A stretch of 64,000 bases of DNA from Heliocidaris erythrogramma (GCA_025617745.1 CM046859.1:21948006-22012005); one strand, 5' to 3'. Shown: positions 42,301 through 48,541, counted from the stretch's first letter. Notes: a model not told the origin generated them from the sequence alone. Numbers and translations: made by a program.

Positions 42301-45300
42301 CCCTCTCTGGTAATTTTTAAGTATTCATTTAAATAAATTGGGGACCTTGAGTTGACACCAAGTAGAGTAAACAGCACCACCGCCCCCTCCCCCCCCCCCC
42401 CCCCCACCCCCATGAAAAAAGAAAATATCCTCAATAAATCAGTAAATTTTAAAGCACTTCACAGTCAATCAGGAGCTTTACAAAATTTTCAAAATATAAC
42501 TAGTCGCCTAGCCTAAAACCATATTGCCAAGCCCTTTCGCTACCATATTGTGCCCCTCGGACTGGCTAAATAGCCTGCCCATAAAACTTAAATTTTGGAA
42601 ACTATATGCTCAATTACAGCATAAGCAGAAGGGAGTTCTTCATCAAGTAAAGCTTTGTGCCTTAGTTTCCTTAATTTGCTTCCTTTTGCTTCATTTTCCT
42701 TCAGGCTACTGTGCCTTTAATTTTGAGATAAATGTAAATATGGTATCCCAAAGAGCGCCCCCTGTCTGGGCATGAGAGACATAGAGAATTTTCTCAAGAA
42801 AATGATATCATTTATCTCACGCTATGAGTAAAAAAGAAAGAAGAAATATTATGTTAACAATTAATTGTGACAGTAAGTGGCAATAATCGCCAAAAATTGA
42901 CTGGTACCCACTAAACCAACCAACAACAACAACAACATCAGCATGAAAACTTATCATGTCACTTACAGTGAAAACGGTAGCAGCGATAGAGAAGCCCAGG
43001 AATGCCGTCACATTACGCTGGTCGGCTTCTAGCTGCATGGCAGGCTCCACCGCATCTAGAGCTTTCTTCTTCATCACGTAGGTCCACCAGAGAACAGCAG
43101 TACCAGCTGCATTGTATCAAAGAAATGATAAAGATACATCACACAAATCTAATCTACATAAAATAAATATGGAAGCATCAATGCACAGGGTCCGAATCTC
43201 TGCAGTGTGTGTGTGTGTGGGTTTCCTTATAAATGGCATTTCATCTACAGCTGTCTGTCTTTACCCAGGTGTAAGAGCAACTGCTGAAACAAAGCGAGTG
43301 GTATACTTTCCAAAGCAATTTCCTAACACATAGGAAAGCACATAAGGACATTATATCATAGTGTGAATCATTATATACAAAAAAAATCATGATTGAAAAT
43401 TGAAGAAAAAAAAACAATACGGAAAATATCATCTAAATTATATAAATTTCTTAATAATGAAGTGTCACTTTTATTTAATGCAGCGTTACATCAGTGATTT
43501 CATTGGCAACTCTAAGAAAAGCTTACCAAGTGAGCCAATGACAGACACAAAGTAGATGACCCAGACAATGACCTGAGCTACCAGATGAATCAGCACCACC
43601 ATGATGAAAGACAGAACTGTTGCAAAAAATATATACATACATGTACATAACTTTAGCATCATAGGAATAAATAATGTTGAATGGGACCTTAACCAGTCTG
43701 GGGGATATGATTTATCTATATACAGGAAGAGAGAGTATTCTCGACAGCAACGTAACTGCACAAAACAATTCTAGAAAATTTTCATCAAACATTAATTCAG
43801 CCTCAAATTTCCAATGTTTATGCCTTTCAATAGAATTTCAAACAAAATCTTCACTTTCACATAAATTACAACTACAGTCAGACCTGTCTATTAAGGCCAC
43901 CCAAGGGACACAGAACAAAAATGGCCTCTGTGGACAGGTGGACTATCTGAACAGGTTCTACAATACATACATGCATTTCTTCCTCAAGGGCAACAATATA
44001 TAAGATATCACTATAGAGAGTGGGCCTTCATAAAGAGTTGGTAACTTTAGACAGGTCTGATTGCACATGTTTAACAGTACATGCATCTATCAATTTATGA
44101 TGGTACTCATCATCCTACATGGGGAGTTGTCCAAGGTAGAGACATTCATCAAGGGCAAGGTACGGTCCCGAGAGCGATGAAAGAGAGAGTTATTATATGT
44201 GCATAATAAGGCTACATGTACGCAGTCTTAATCTAAAACATGGGGGTTATGGAGCTTCCAATAGCTGCCTCTCAAATACATTCTCTATGGGAGGGAACTA
44301 TATGAAGCTCTGTGACATAACTAACCAATCAGAAGTGACTTCCTGTGCCACGACTCTCTGTACAGTCCATGGTGTAGCCCTGTGGTTACTTCTTGTTACA
44401 AATACAATGAAACCTGTATACAAAGACCACTCAGTGGAGGCTAGAAAAGCATTCTTTATAAGCAGTTGGTCTATAGGTACAGGTACAGGTTTTAATGAGA
44501 ACACAGTTGAAGGGAAACAAAAGAATGCAGTCCTTATAGACAGGTGGTCTTTGTTATACAGGTGGTTGCTTCAGCAGGTTTGACTGTACTCACCAAGTGA
44601 TATGCCACAGAGACCAAGGATGATCCACCTGGCCATGTACAGGTCCACCAGGGCCTTGGAGAGGAGCTCAGAGGCATTCAAGAAGGAGATGATGTTTTCT
44701 ATGTACTCCTTGGCGATCACAAAAAGATCCTGAGGGACGCACCGATTGATGATGGGTTCACTGTCAGAGATCACAAAAATACATGTCAAAACAGTATTGT
44801 GCTTTAATGAATTAACTGTACGCAAAAGAACAAGCATCTGCAGAGGTTTGTTTCACGAGTAACTGTTATTTTTCTTGTTTTTTCTAGCTTAATTTCACAA
44901 CCTTCAATCAAATGTACATATTTTTTGTTACAGATTTATAGCTTGTTCACATCAATGTTAACCAAATTATTGGTGCCTCCCCCCCCCCCCCCCCCACTTC
45001 TAACAGAGACATGGAATATCCTCAGATCATAATAAATGTTGGTTTGATGGATTGCCAACCTAACGAAATGCGGGTGGGAAGAACCTTGCTCATCACAGCC
45101 CCCATCCTGATATTACCTAAGGCATCTCCCAAAGTTCGTGGAGTATTAAGAGGTACAAACCTGGCAAACACAACGATGGGACAAGGTCCATTAGTGCCTG
45201 TTTCAGTGGTGTCATAGTCCGCAACTTCCACAGGATAGTTGCAGATCTTTGAATTGGTTTCCTCCGCAAAGCTCTTGTAATCTGCCGTTGAATTCAGCAT

Positions 45301-48237
45301 CTTGTTAGGACACTGGCTGACGCAGACCTCCAGTGACTCGGTGGGACGGCGCACATCCATGAAGAATACATATCTGAAAAACAAAACGTTTTTTAAATAA
45401 TGAAAATTTACCCAATGGAGTATGTTATTTTCATACTATGTGTAGGCTTCTGTTATTCAGATCTTTATAGGCATCCCCTGCTACTCTGGTTTTTTCATCA
45501 AAAAGGGGGTAGTTTTAGCAAAGGCTTCAAAATCATTTTGAGATTCCCTATAAAATACTATTAAATGTACATATACACATGGGTCATAACAGAATCATTT
45601 CAAGTCAGAAACTTTTACTTGCAAGAAACTACAAATATTTCCAAAGTGGTTCCAAGTTCCCAGTTTATGCTGTGAAGCAACATAAATATGACAACAAATA
45701 TTTGAACTTAAACAGCCATCGTTAAAAATTTGAGAATGTTGCTGGTTCACAAATTTGGAGGGCTAGCTATGAAGCAAGGGTGCATCCAGGATTCTGTAGC
45801 AAACAAGCAAAAACATTCTCCTGTGTACTTAAAAGATACCAGATTAGATTTGAAATAGCTAGGGGACACAGGCCAGTTGTGCCCCCCCCCCAAGAAATAT
45901 ATATTAAAAAATAGTGATTGAAGAGGGGCGACTTACGGCCTGTCAGTCATGTCCATTCCGGAGAGGGTCACATTCTCGATCGGTTTGTTCTGCTGTCCAC
46001 AGACGTTGCCGTAGCTGTCATAGCCGAAAACAACCCTGAGCACATTGCCAAAGACTACAGCATAGCCTGCAATCAGGAACTGCAAGCACAAGAAATGCAC
46101 CGATTAAGGGTCACATCATAGATAAAAATAAAAGCATTCTGACTGCCTTGGAAATCAATCCATTTATCAAGAAGTTCTTAAATCTTAATTTTGAAACCCT
46201 GGTTCCATATCGGATTATCATTGAACATAACGTTACTATTCACAATTCACTATCCTATAGTTTAATTTACTATTCACTTTTTGATATCTATTTTAAACAA
46301 CATTTTGAAAATATTGAGCCCTTTATATATAACATTTCTTGAAAAAAATGTGATGCAAATCAAGATGTTGCTTCTCTTAGTCCTTCTACATTGAATGTGA
46401 AATGATGGACATGCAATTTTATTCGTTCAGCTTGAAAACCTATATTATTGTCCTTATATTGCCACAACTTGAAAGGAAAATGTAAAATCATGATAAAGAA
46501 ATAAATTTACCAGCATCTAATAACAAATGCTGTTTCAAAATCTTTTGCAAAGACAAAACATCAAATTTCCACATACCCTATCACGGAACATGATTAAAAA
46601 TTGACTTGAATTGGAGATCACTAAGACATTCAAAATTCTCAAAGCCATAAATACTTGCCATGCCAATCCAGAAACAGATGAAGAGCAGTGTACACAGGCA
46701 GTCAGTGCAGTGTCTGTCCTTCTTTGGATTGAGACGCCCAGAATCAGGCTCCTATCAATAAATAGATTGTTATAATAAATGAAACATGAGAATTAGCACT
46801 CAGGAAATGTGAGAGAATGCTATGAAACAAAACAAAAAAGTCAAGGTACTGTTTGCTGGTACAAGCCATTTTCAATCATAAGAATGCATAAGACTATCTA
46901 GCCTGAACACTAATACTGAGATGGGTCTTTTTAGCTCTCCTATATGCGTATGAAATGCATTAAACAGCTCCTTGCAATGTACTCAATTCAAGATCTCTCA
47001 ACCTTCCTTTTTTGTCATACTTGGGGCCTTTTAAACTATTTGGATTTGACACAACTTTGTTGTTGTTTTGGTTTATTGGCACTTATCATTCAAGAGTGAA
47101 AATTTACGTCTTTTCTTTATTTTTCTTTTCTTTTTAGACAAACTATATTTTTGAGGATAAATAATTGGATATGTTGAATTTTGATCTTTGAGTATTATGT
47201 TGTGTTATGTTGAAGAGGTCAGCGGCTGTCGAACTGGCCTACCAGCTATGTTGGGCGTTCAAGGACCAGCCCGGACACAGTACATTGTGACAGGCTTCTC
47301 AGCTTCGTCAAAGAGACTAGCCTAGTCCCCCCGACGTCCACCAATAGGTCATGTCAAATCTGCTGCATTTCTTCAATATTTTGACCGAAAATCCAAAAAG
47401 GAAAAAACATGTCATATAGCCTCTAATCGAGTAAAGAATAAAATTTCCAGCCAAAAATATATTATTTTTCTTTTCTTTCTCTCTATTTCCTTCCTGAGTA
47501 CTTTCCTTATTATTTTTTGCCCTCTTCTTCATCTTTAGCACCACTATAATTATAAAGCGTAACATCTTGGGCTCAAAAATAATTATTAACTGCGGTGCAA
47601 AATGGTTAGTCGGGGTGTACTCTTTTAGATCAAAGTTGACCAGAGATTGTTGACTGACAGGATCTGTGGATTTCAGAATTTGGTCTAGTCCCAGGTCAAG
47701 TGATGACTGTTCTTTAAGCATCAAAATAGATTCTGCGTTTGAAGAAGAGTCAAACTACAGGTGCAAAACTACAGGTGAAGTAAAGACCAGTCATGCTGAT
47801 AGTATCACAACTTACTTTAGAAAGAGGGGAATACCAATATATGTAAATTAAAAGTCAGGTAACAGCTAACAAGCACACTTATATATCAGAACATACAATA
47901 CAATATTTCAATTGTGTATTATCTGTGTATTACATGTGTATCTCTACACGCTTTTATAGAAAGAGGGAAATAACCAATATAAATGAGTTAAATGTCATAC
48001 GGTACAACAATTAACAAACACACTTTATATGTCACAGCATATCAAACAATTTGATTGTATATGAACACATTTTAGAAAGAAGTCAGCACTAATTATGAAT
48101 AAAAAGTCACAACTTATAATGTATCATATTTTATATTGAGTGTACTGTAAGAAAACTTTGAAAGACAACAAAAAAGAAGATAAAAATTTATGACTATGAC
48201 TCACGTCTGTAGGTGATCCAAGGCAGGCACATCCCAT
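18288..48237 (-). CDS. SLC44A1: Choline transporter-like protein 1 (SLC44A1/CTL1 family), complete coding span of 19 joined exons
   Basis: SLC44 proteins are multi-pass membrane transporters that move choline (and, for family members, related substrates such as ethanolamine) across the plasma membrane and organelle membranes. Nineteen exons (48237-48205, 46751-46659, 46079-45937, 45373-45161, 44760-44594, 43616-43527, 43106-42967, 40783-40597, 36270-36102, 33937-33797, 32723-32608, 32021-31984, 31589-31461, 26977-26885, 25126-25031, 23005-22901, 20750-20703, 19323-19259, 18330-18288) join with matching phases into 2109 nt, about 702 residues plus TAA. The order and motifs follow vertebrate SLC44A1: an MGC start, GYDSYGN with a Cys-rich extracellular loop carrying NVT (about residue 78) and NST sites, WTF and WWYH, ACHQ, TRDK, LIRYH, CCLWCLEK, FCSSA, ALRVAAIN, VGDF, SVYE, and NDGSP near the end. 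The tail after residue about 616 is acidic and Pro-rich, and diverges from vertebrates. It is tandem to the elongase gene on the same strand. The family call is from recalled motifs, not a search. Confidence 0.93.
18331..19258 (-). other. SLC44A1 intron 18
   Basis: AT-rich. A G run (18341-18354) forms the C tract of the exon 19 acceptor. Holds MITE 19040-19119. Nothing else seen. Confidence 0.55.
19040..19119. mobile_element. MITE 'TTAACCCA', copy 1
   Basis: An 80-bp hairpin-like element with TTAACCCATAGACTA at one end and TAGTCAATGGGTTAA at the other, in SLC44A1 intron 18. Confidence 0.7.
19259..19323 (-). CDS. SLC44A1: SLC44A1 exon 18
   Basis: Sixty-five nt encode TELLTTEDPAQPAQPDSVDI, then E and the GT of a Val codon. 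The acceptor is ATCCACCAG and the donor is GTAAGT. If the donor is not used, reading on gives GTG TAA, so the protein would end ...DIEV at 19255. The join to exon 19 also makes Val here. Confidence 0.75.
19324..20702 (-). other. SLC44A1 intron 17
   Basis: Contains a G run (19710-19721), a roughly 20-bp repeat of TAATGGACTAATAAT type (19800-19868) and the long purine tract at 20165-20700. No gene. Confidence 0.55.
20165..20700. repeat. Long GA/GGGA purine tract next to exon 17
   Basis: Over 500 bp of AGAG, GAGAGG, GGGA and AGAAAG repeats with short interruptions. On the gene strand it is a CT tract directly after the exon 17 donor. Confidence 0.9.
20703..20750 (-). CDS. SLC44A1: SLC44A1 exon 17 (48-nt cassette)
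   Basis: Forty-eight nt in phase 0-0 encode SVPSDAEDQPDSAQPA. The acceptor is CTTCATAG and the donor is GTAAGTCTCTC. It is symmetrical, so it could be skipped without breaking the frame. The downstream intron begins with a roughly 530-bp pyrimidine-rich tract (GA-rich on the plus strand). Confidence 0.78.
20751..22900 (-). other. SLC44A1 intron 16
   Basis: Holds the MITE at 21098-21274 and a CT-rich stretch (21055-21090). Otherwise plain AT-rich intron. Confidence 0.55.
21098..21274. mobile_element. TA-flanked MITE 'ACAGTCAAACCTG', copy 1
   Basis: TACAGTCAAACCTG at one end and CAGGTTTCACTGTA at the other. Internal repeats of TATAAAGACCACC on both strands. A short non-autonomous element with TA termini. 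Confidence 0.75.
22901..23005 (-). CDS. SLC44A1: SLC44A1 exon 16 (cytosolic tail)
   Basis: One hundred and five nt in phase 0-0 encode EFVSNSTDAIDGLENKKRVR and VPTEEQPETNTKPPP. EFV matches the position after DKVLM in CTL1. The rest is low-complexity charged sequence. The acceptor is GGTGCAG and the donor is GTAAGT. An internal GTAAGG could act as a shorter alternative donor. Confidence 0.86.
23481..25006. mobile_element. TTAA-flanked foldback element with a long inner palindrome
   Basis: Outer ends are inverted over about 68 bp (TTAAAGGAGAATGAAACCC against GGGTTTCATTCTCCTTTAA). Inner arms of about 200 bp (24486-24685 and 24740-24941) are nearly perfect reverse complements. The segment 23555-24480 separates the left outer end from its arm and has its own inverted pair (23735-23782, 24253-24297), so another element may be nested there. 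Confidence 0.8.
25031..25126 (-). CDS. SLC44A1: SLC44A1 exon 15
   Basis: Ninety-six nt in phase 0-0 encode MAVDTLLLCFCEDARINDGS and PDKPYFMDRDLM. The VDxLxLCF and NDGSP motifs mark the end of the SLC44 core domain. The acceptor is TTTTCTAG and the donor is GTAAGT. Confidence 0.93.
25158..25300. repeat. CT-rich low-complexity tract
   Basis: Pyrimidine-rich plus strand in SLC44A1 intron between exons 15 and 14b. Confidence 0.8.
25317..25723 (-). other. Intron 3' of exon 14b
   Basis: AT-rich non-coding sequence with no recognisable repeat. Confidence 0.5.
25724..25816 (-). CDS. SLC44A1: SLC44A1 exon 14b (alternative TM exon)
   Basis: Ninety-three nt in phase 0-0 with an ATTATAG acceptor and GTAAGT donor encode TNESLIFYAVAALIVGFFSF and FIASSFFLVYE. 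It is 31 residues, as in exon 14a. About 11 of 31 positions are identical to 14a, including the FYAV start and VYE end. Including both exons would keep the frame but duplicate a membrane segment, so mutually exclusive use is the likely arrangement (inference). Confidence 0.82.
25817..26884 (-). other. Intron between SLC44A1 exons 14a and 14b
   Basis: About 1.07 kb, AT-rich, with an (AAAC/AAAT)n tract at 26478-26530 and a TA repeat at 26583-26597. No extra exon seen. Confidence 0.55.
26885..26977 (-). CDS. SLC44A1: SLC44A1 exon 14a (canonical version of alternative TM exon)
   Basis: Ninety-three nt in phase 0-0 encode TMQQLMFYAVPLVVACIFAY and IISGTMMSVYE. The PL, C-x-FAY and S-x-YE spacing follows vertebrate CTL1, so I take this as the default exon. 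The acceptor reads AAGCAG, a tandem NAGNAG site, so one extra Gln is possible. The donor is GTAAAA. Exon 14b (25724-25816) is the same length and phase. Confidence 0.88.
27587..27892. repeat. 66-bp tandem array with terminal inverted copy
   Basis: Four near-identical 66-bp units begin at 27587, 27653, 27719 and 27785. The last runs into about 40 bp of the unit in reverse complement (TTCTTAATTTCAAAAACAAT), so the end can fold into a hairpin. Confidence 0.92.
30233..31312. repeat. Minisatellite with two alternating unit types
   Basis: Unit A (96 bp, CATGACTGCAAACACTAAAC onward) and unit B (68 bp, CATGACTGTAAACACTCCAC onward) follow in the order A A A B A A B A B A B A B. Near-identical AB pairs make a 164-bp higher-order repeat. 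Degenerate relatives extend to about 29880 and 31440. Confidence 0.9.
31461..31589 (-). CDS. SLC44A1: SLC44A1 exon 13
   Basis: One hundred and twenty-nine nt in phase 0-0 encode AFTVLLSNALRVAAINCVGD and FVLFLGKLMVVAITAAIGVA, ending IMG. NALRVAxINxVGDFxLFLGK is one of the best-conserved stretches of the family and ends in a TM helix. The donor is GTGAGT. Confidence 0.93.
31590..31983 (-). other. SLC44A1 intron 12
   Basis: 394 bp, AT-rich, nothing recognised. Confidence 0.55.
31984..32021 (-). CDS. SLC44A1: SLC44A1 exon 12 (38-nt microexon)
   Basis: Thirty-eight nt complete an Ala codon and encode IEGDGFCSSAAK, matching the conserved NSTNFCTSAKD stretch of CTL1. The acceptor is GGATACAG and the donor is GTAAGA. 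It ends in phase 0. Confidence 0.9.
32022..32607 (-). other. SLC44A1 intron 11
   Basis: 586 bp, AT-rich, nothing recognised. Confidence 0.55.
32608..32723 (-). CDS. SLC44A1: SLC44A1 exon 11
   Basis: One hundred and sixteen nt encode LKDSPNPVAQCVLKCLICCL, WCLEKFLKFLNEHAYIVI. The CCLWCLEK motif followed by FLN and AY is diagnostic of SLC44. The acceptor is TCTTGCAG and the donor is GTGAGC. Confidence 0.93.
33175..33350. mobile_element. MITE with 34-bp inverted ends in SLC44A1 intron 10
   Basis: TGGGGTGTTGCAAGAAAGTT and AACTTTCTTGCAACACCCCA are perfect inverted ends, extending imperfectly to about 34 bp. Total 176 bp. No clear target duplication. Confidence 0.82.
33486..33738. mobile_element. 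MITE with TTAACCCCTTCCATGCC ends
   Basis: TTAACCCCTTCCATGCC at the left and GGCATGGTAGGGGTTAA at the right are inverted. 253 bp, no ORF. Confidence 0.7.
33797..33937 (-). CDS. SLC44A1: SLC44A1 exon 10
   Basis: One hundred and forty-one nt complete the Arg of TRDK and encode DKDSFSSPILRSTGRLIRYH, IGSMVFGSFIIVLVKVPRAI and LMYIQYK. RLIRYHxGS and VKxPRxILMYI are conserved in CTL1. The acceptor is ATTGCAG and the donor is GTGAGT. Confidence 0.92.
33985..34057. repeat. GGCTAA minisatellite, left part
   Basis: Repeats of the TTAGGCTAAGGCTAA type, continuing in the same orientation at 35061-35140. The helicase-fragment element sits between the two parts. Confidence 0.8.
34058..35060. mobile_element. 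TIR element carrying a RecQ helicase fragment (Mutator-like candidate)
   Basis: Inverted ends of about 100 bp (34058-34158) and 89 bp (34972-35060) begin TAGCCTCTTGTCGAGGCC on their own strands and share TGTTGAAATCCTTGGCG and CTTGCGCCGAGGGCCTCTTG. AGGCTAAAC (9 bp) directly flanks both sides (34049-34057, 35061-35069). The host sequence is itself a repeat array, so this duplication is not fully secure. Long inverted ends, a 9-bp duplication and a captured gene piece are hallmarks of Mutator-like elements. Confidence 0.6.
34285..34563 (+). pseudogene. RecQ-like DNA helicase N-terminal fragment
   Basis: An ATG at 34285 opens 92 codons. Residues about 20-72 read YAARMLKIDRFKDLQVDAIK, SALKGQDVFVNLPTGYGKCV and IFHALPLCADYLRG, the start of a RecQ-type SF2 helicase domain with motif 0 (F..LQ..AI) and Walker A (PTGYGK). 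The usual Ser/Thr after Lys is Cys. After YLRG the helicase similarity stops and a stop codon follows, so motifs II-VI are absent. It could not be an active helicase. Confidence 0.75.
35061..35140. repeat. GGCTAA minisatellite, right part
   Basis: AGGCTAAGGCTAATC and AGGCTAGGGCTAATC repeats in the same orientation as 33985-34057. A few more copies lie near 35285-35315. Confidence 0.85.
35141..35651 (-). other. SLC44A1 intron 9, part between the GGCTAA array and the exon-9 copies
   Basis: Non-coding; a few further GGCTAA units at 35285-35315. Nothing else recognised. Confidence 0.5.
35652..35703 (-). pseudogene. Exon-9 partial copy D (shortest)
   Basis: Fifty-two nt match the middle of exon 9 (HAVGFIWMDEFIMACH), then the similarity stops. 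It shares the GTTAAC lead-in with copies B and C, giving a tandem period of about 153-159 bp. Confidence 0.65.
35771..35862 (-). pseudogene. Exon-9 partial copy B
   Basis: Ninety-two nt align without a gap to the 3' half of exon 9 and read HAIGFILTALFILACHQFVT and then AACVVDWYLT in the same phase, followed by a GTTAGA donor-like site. About seven synonymous and four non-synonymous codon changes separate it from exon 9. It is preceded by GTTAAC and a purine tract, so it probably cannot be spliced in as it stands. Confidence 0.75.
35936..36015 (-). pseudogene. Exon-9 partial copy C
   Basis: Eighty nt align to the last 92 nt of exon 9 with an in-frame 12-nt gap (the Cys-Val-Val-Asp codons). 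The reading frame is open, and most differences I can count are synonymous. A GT follows the exon-like end. Upstream on the minus strand there is a purine tract rather than a pyrimidine tract, so no acceptor is evident. Confidence 0.75.
36102..36270 (-). CDS. SLC44A1: SLC44A1 exon 9
   Basis: One hundred and sixty-nine nt encode GYPLVTEPNGYVTYNPPQPV, RYMWWYHAIGFIWTAEFILA and CHQFVIAACVVDWYFT, ending on the first two bases of an Arg codon. YMWWYH, WxxEFILAC and the final YFTR are strongly conserved in CTL1. The acceptor is TTTCAACAG and the donor is GTAAGA. Three partial copies of the 3' half of this exon lie just downstream (35652-36015). Confidence 0.92.
36315..36395. mobile_element. MITE 'TTAACCCA', copy 2 (reverse)
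   Basis: TTAACCCACTGACAACTGAAT to GGCATTGAGTTAA. The inside contains ACCCGGTTCCCGTAG, the complement of copy 1. Confidence 0.65.
36505..36702. mobile_element. TA-flanked MITE 'ACAGTCAAACCTG', copy 2
   Basis: Begins TACAGTGACACCTGCATATA with AAAGACCACTCAAGGGA. It repeats GTGGTCTTTATA and ends near TACTGTA. More decayed than copy 1. Confidence 0.65.
36896..37510. mobile_element. TTAA-flanked foldback element
   Basis: TTAAAGGGCCCCTGCAACCC at the left and GGGTTGCAGGGGGCCTTTAA at the right. Inverted similarity continues inward (CTGTTGATGTGCAGGGATGCAT, then GACAGATGATG/CATCATCTGTC near 37090 and 37350). 615 bp, no ORF. Confidence 0.8.
38256..38483. mobile_element. MITE family 'CAATAGACC', copy 2 (reverse orientation)
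   Basis: Ends CAATAGGCCTGTTTACTAA and TTAGTAAACAGGTCTATTG. It contains the complement of the CTGCCAGAGGCTTG/ATAGCAACAAGTAAT core of copy 3. Confidence 0.75.
39983..40038. repeat. Perfect-like hairpin AATAGGGCCCGAGTGGAACC
   Basis: AATAGGGCCCGAGTGGAACC against GGTTCCACTCAGGCCCTATT. A related hairpin occurs at about 23308-23352 (AATAGGGCCCGCACGGAACC). Confidence 0.75.
40211..40446. mobile_element. MITE with TTAAACCCTTACTG ends
   Basis: TTAAACCCTTACTGCATTGGG and CAGTACAGTAAGGGTTAA are inverted ends; 236 bp. Confidence 0.65.
40597..40783 (-). CDS. SLC44A1: SLC44A1 exon 8
   Basis: One hundred and eighty-seven nt encode VILFLIILVMWKRVAFTVEL, FGQAGKAIRAMPLLLLQPFW and TFIILIIFFVYITIVFIAIS, ending ATG. 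VMxKRVA, AGK and QPFWTF are signature stretches of the SLC44 transport domain. The acceptor is TTCACATCAG and the donor is GTAGAG. Confidence 0.92.
40943..41071. mobile_element. Short inverted-repeat element, CATATGCAGGGATGC ends
   Basis: CATATGCAGGGATGCCACTT and AGTAGCATCCCTGCATATG bracket 129 bp. Confidence 0.7.
41364..41753. mobile_element. TTAA-flanked inverted-repeat element
   Basis: TTAAAGGGATTCGGTAACTT and AAGTTACCTAATCACTTTAA, with GTGGAGGCTTGAT inside both ends. 390 bp, in SLC44A1 intron 7. Confidence 0.78.
41754..42966 (-). other. SLC44A1 intron 7, remainder
   Basis: AT-rich, with a C run (42386-42404) and a CAA repeat (42925-42937). No gene recognised. Confidence 0.55.
42967..43106 (-). 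CDS. SLC44A1: SLC44A1 exon 7
   Basis: One hundred and forty nt encode GTAVLWWTYVMKKKALDAV, a cytosolic linker, then NVTAFLGFSIAATVFT, the start of the next TM segment. The exon ends in phase 0 at a GTAAGT donor. LWW and ATVFT match the CTL1 pattern. Confidence 0.92.
43107..43526 (-). other. SLC44A1 intron 6
   Basis: 420 bp with a short GT repeat (43206-43218). Nothing else. Confidence 0.55.
43527..43616 (-). CDS. SLC44A1: SLC44A1 exon 6 (TM2-TM3)
   Basis: Ninety nt encode LSFIMVVLIHLVAQVIVWVI and then YFVSVIGSL, two hydrophobic segments split by a short polar turn, as in CTL1. The acceptor is TTGCAACAG and the donor is GTAAGC. The phases (1 nt carried in, 1 nt out) match the neighbours. Confidence 0.92.
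43873..44063. mobile_element. TA-flanked MITE 'ACAGTCAAACCTG', copy 3
   Basis: TACAGTCAGACCTGTCTATTA to AGACAGGTCTGATTGCA. The internal CACCCAAGGGACA matches the family. Confidence 0.65.
44403..44588. mobile_element. TA-flanked MITE 'ACAGTCAAACCTG', copy 4, abutting the exon 5 donor
   Basis: TACAATGAAACCTGTATACA to CAGCAGGTTTGACTGTA. Its terminal TA supplies the sixth base of the exon 5 donor GTGAGT on the minus strand. Confidence 0.8.
44594..44760 (-). CDS. SLC44A1: SLC44A1 exon 5
   Basis: One hundred and sixty-seven nt encode SEPIINRCVPQ, an amphipathic stretch, and RWIILGLCGISL, the start of TM2. The donor is GTGAGT. Its last T at 44588 is the first base of an inserted TA-flanked inverted-repeat element (44403-44588), so the insertion sits only five bases into the intron. 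Confidence 0.91.
44761..45160 (-). other. SLC44A1 intron 4
   Basis: 400 bp with a C run at 44980-44995. Nothing else. Confidence 0.55.
45161..45373 (-). CDS. SLC44A1: SLC44A1 exon 4 (extracellular loop)
   Basis: Two hundred and thirteen nt complete a Pro codon and encode YVFFMDVRRPTESLEVCVSQ, then CPNKML with an NST site, ICNY and GPCPIVVFA. This is the large Cys-rich extracellular loop of SLC44 proteins. The acceptor is TTTTTCAG; the donor GTTTGT is weak but gives the correct phase. Confidence 0.9.
45374..45936 (-). other. SLC44A1 intron 3
   Basis: 563 bp, AT-rich, short C run near 45884. Nothing recognised. Confidence 0.55.
45937..46079 (-). CDS. SLC44A1: SLC44A1 exon 3
   Basis: One hundred and forty-three nt (phase 0 in, 2 nt over at the end) encode the end of TM1 and the conserved GYDSYGNVCGQ segment, then an extracellular stretch with an NVT glycosylation site and GMDMTDR. 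The donor is GTAAGT. The spacing from GM to GYD (18 residues) equals that of vertebrate CTL1. Confidence 0.92.
46080..46658 (-). other. SLC44A1 intron 2 (GC-AG)
   Basis: 579 bp, AT-rich. Starts with GC on the minus strand. No repeat recognised. Confidence 0.55.
46659..46751 (-). CDS. SLC44A1: SLC44A1 exon 2 (first transmembrane segment), GC donor
   Basis: Ninety-three nt in phase 0-0 encode EPDSGRLNPKKD, then CTDCLCTLLFICFWIGM, the cytosolic N-terminus and the start of TM1. The acceptor is AG at 46753-46752. The donor is GCAAGT instead of GTAAGT. The next exon only reads in frame if the exon ends at ATG (46659), so a GC-AG intron is the best reading. Confidence 0.88.
46752..48204 (-). other. 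SLC44A1 intron 1
   Basis: 1453 bp. A diverged tandem repeat (about 120-140 bp, marker TTTAGAAAGAGGG / TATAGAAAGAGGG / TTTAGAAAGAAG) fills about 47811-48130. The rest has no recognised gene. Confidence 0.5.
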
Positions 48238-48271
48238 GACGATTTGTTATTTTACCAACACCTGACGCTGA
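48205..48271 (-). CDS. SLC44A1: SLC44A1 exon with start codon
   Basis: An ATG at 48237 encodes MGCACLGSPTD, resembling the MGC start of vertebrate CTL1, and the exon ends at 48205 before a GTGAGT donor. The coding part is 33 nt and ends in phase 0. A TTTTCTCAG acceptor just before 48271 suggests that 48238-48271 is 5' untranslated and that a non-coding exon lies further upstream. The cysteines after the initiator could be acylation sites (inference). Confidence 0.85.
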
Positions 48272-48353
48272 CTGAGAAAATGATGAGTCAGAAAGAATAG
48301 GATATATCACACCTGAAAGCTGTGTTTTAATAATGAGATAGAAAGGAAAATGA

Positions 48354-48434
48354 TTAACCCATTGTTTATGGGAAACCAGGTGGTTCCTGTATTAAGTCCA
48401 TGGGAGTGAGAGAATCAGTAGTCAAAGGGTTAAC
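48354..48434. mobile_element. MITE 'TTAACCCA', copy 3
   Basis: TTAACCCATTGTTTATGGGAA to AGTAGTCAAAGGGTTAA, the same plan and length as the other two copies. Confidence 0.7.
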
Positions 48435-48541
48435 AAGCAAATCTGCAGTCAGCAAAAAAAAATCAATGAACTTGTTGATATTGAAAGGTTGGATAAAAGG
48501 GGTGTTGTATAAAATTTATAGCATTTTGTAGGTCCACCACA

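Noticed and set aside
47317-47724. 135-codon minus-strand frame in SLC44A1 intron 1
   Set aside because: Lys-rich low-complexity middle, no domain, lies within an intron.
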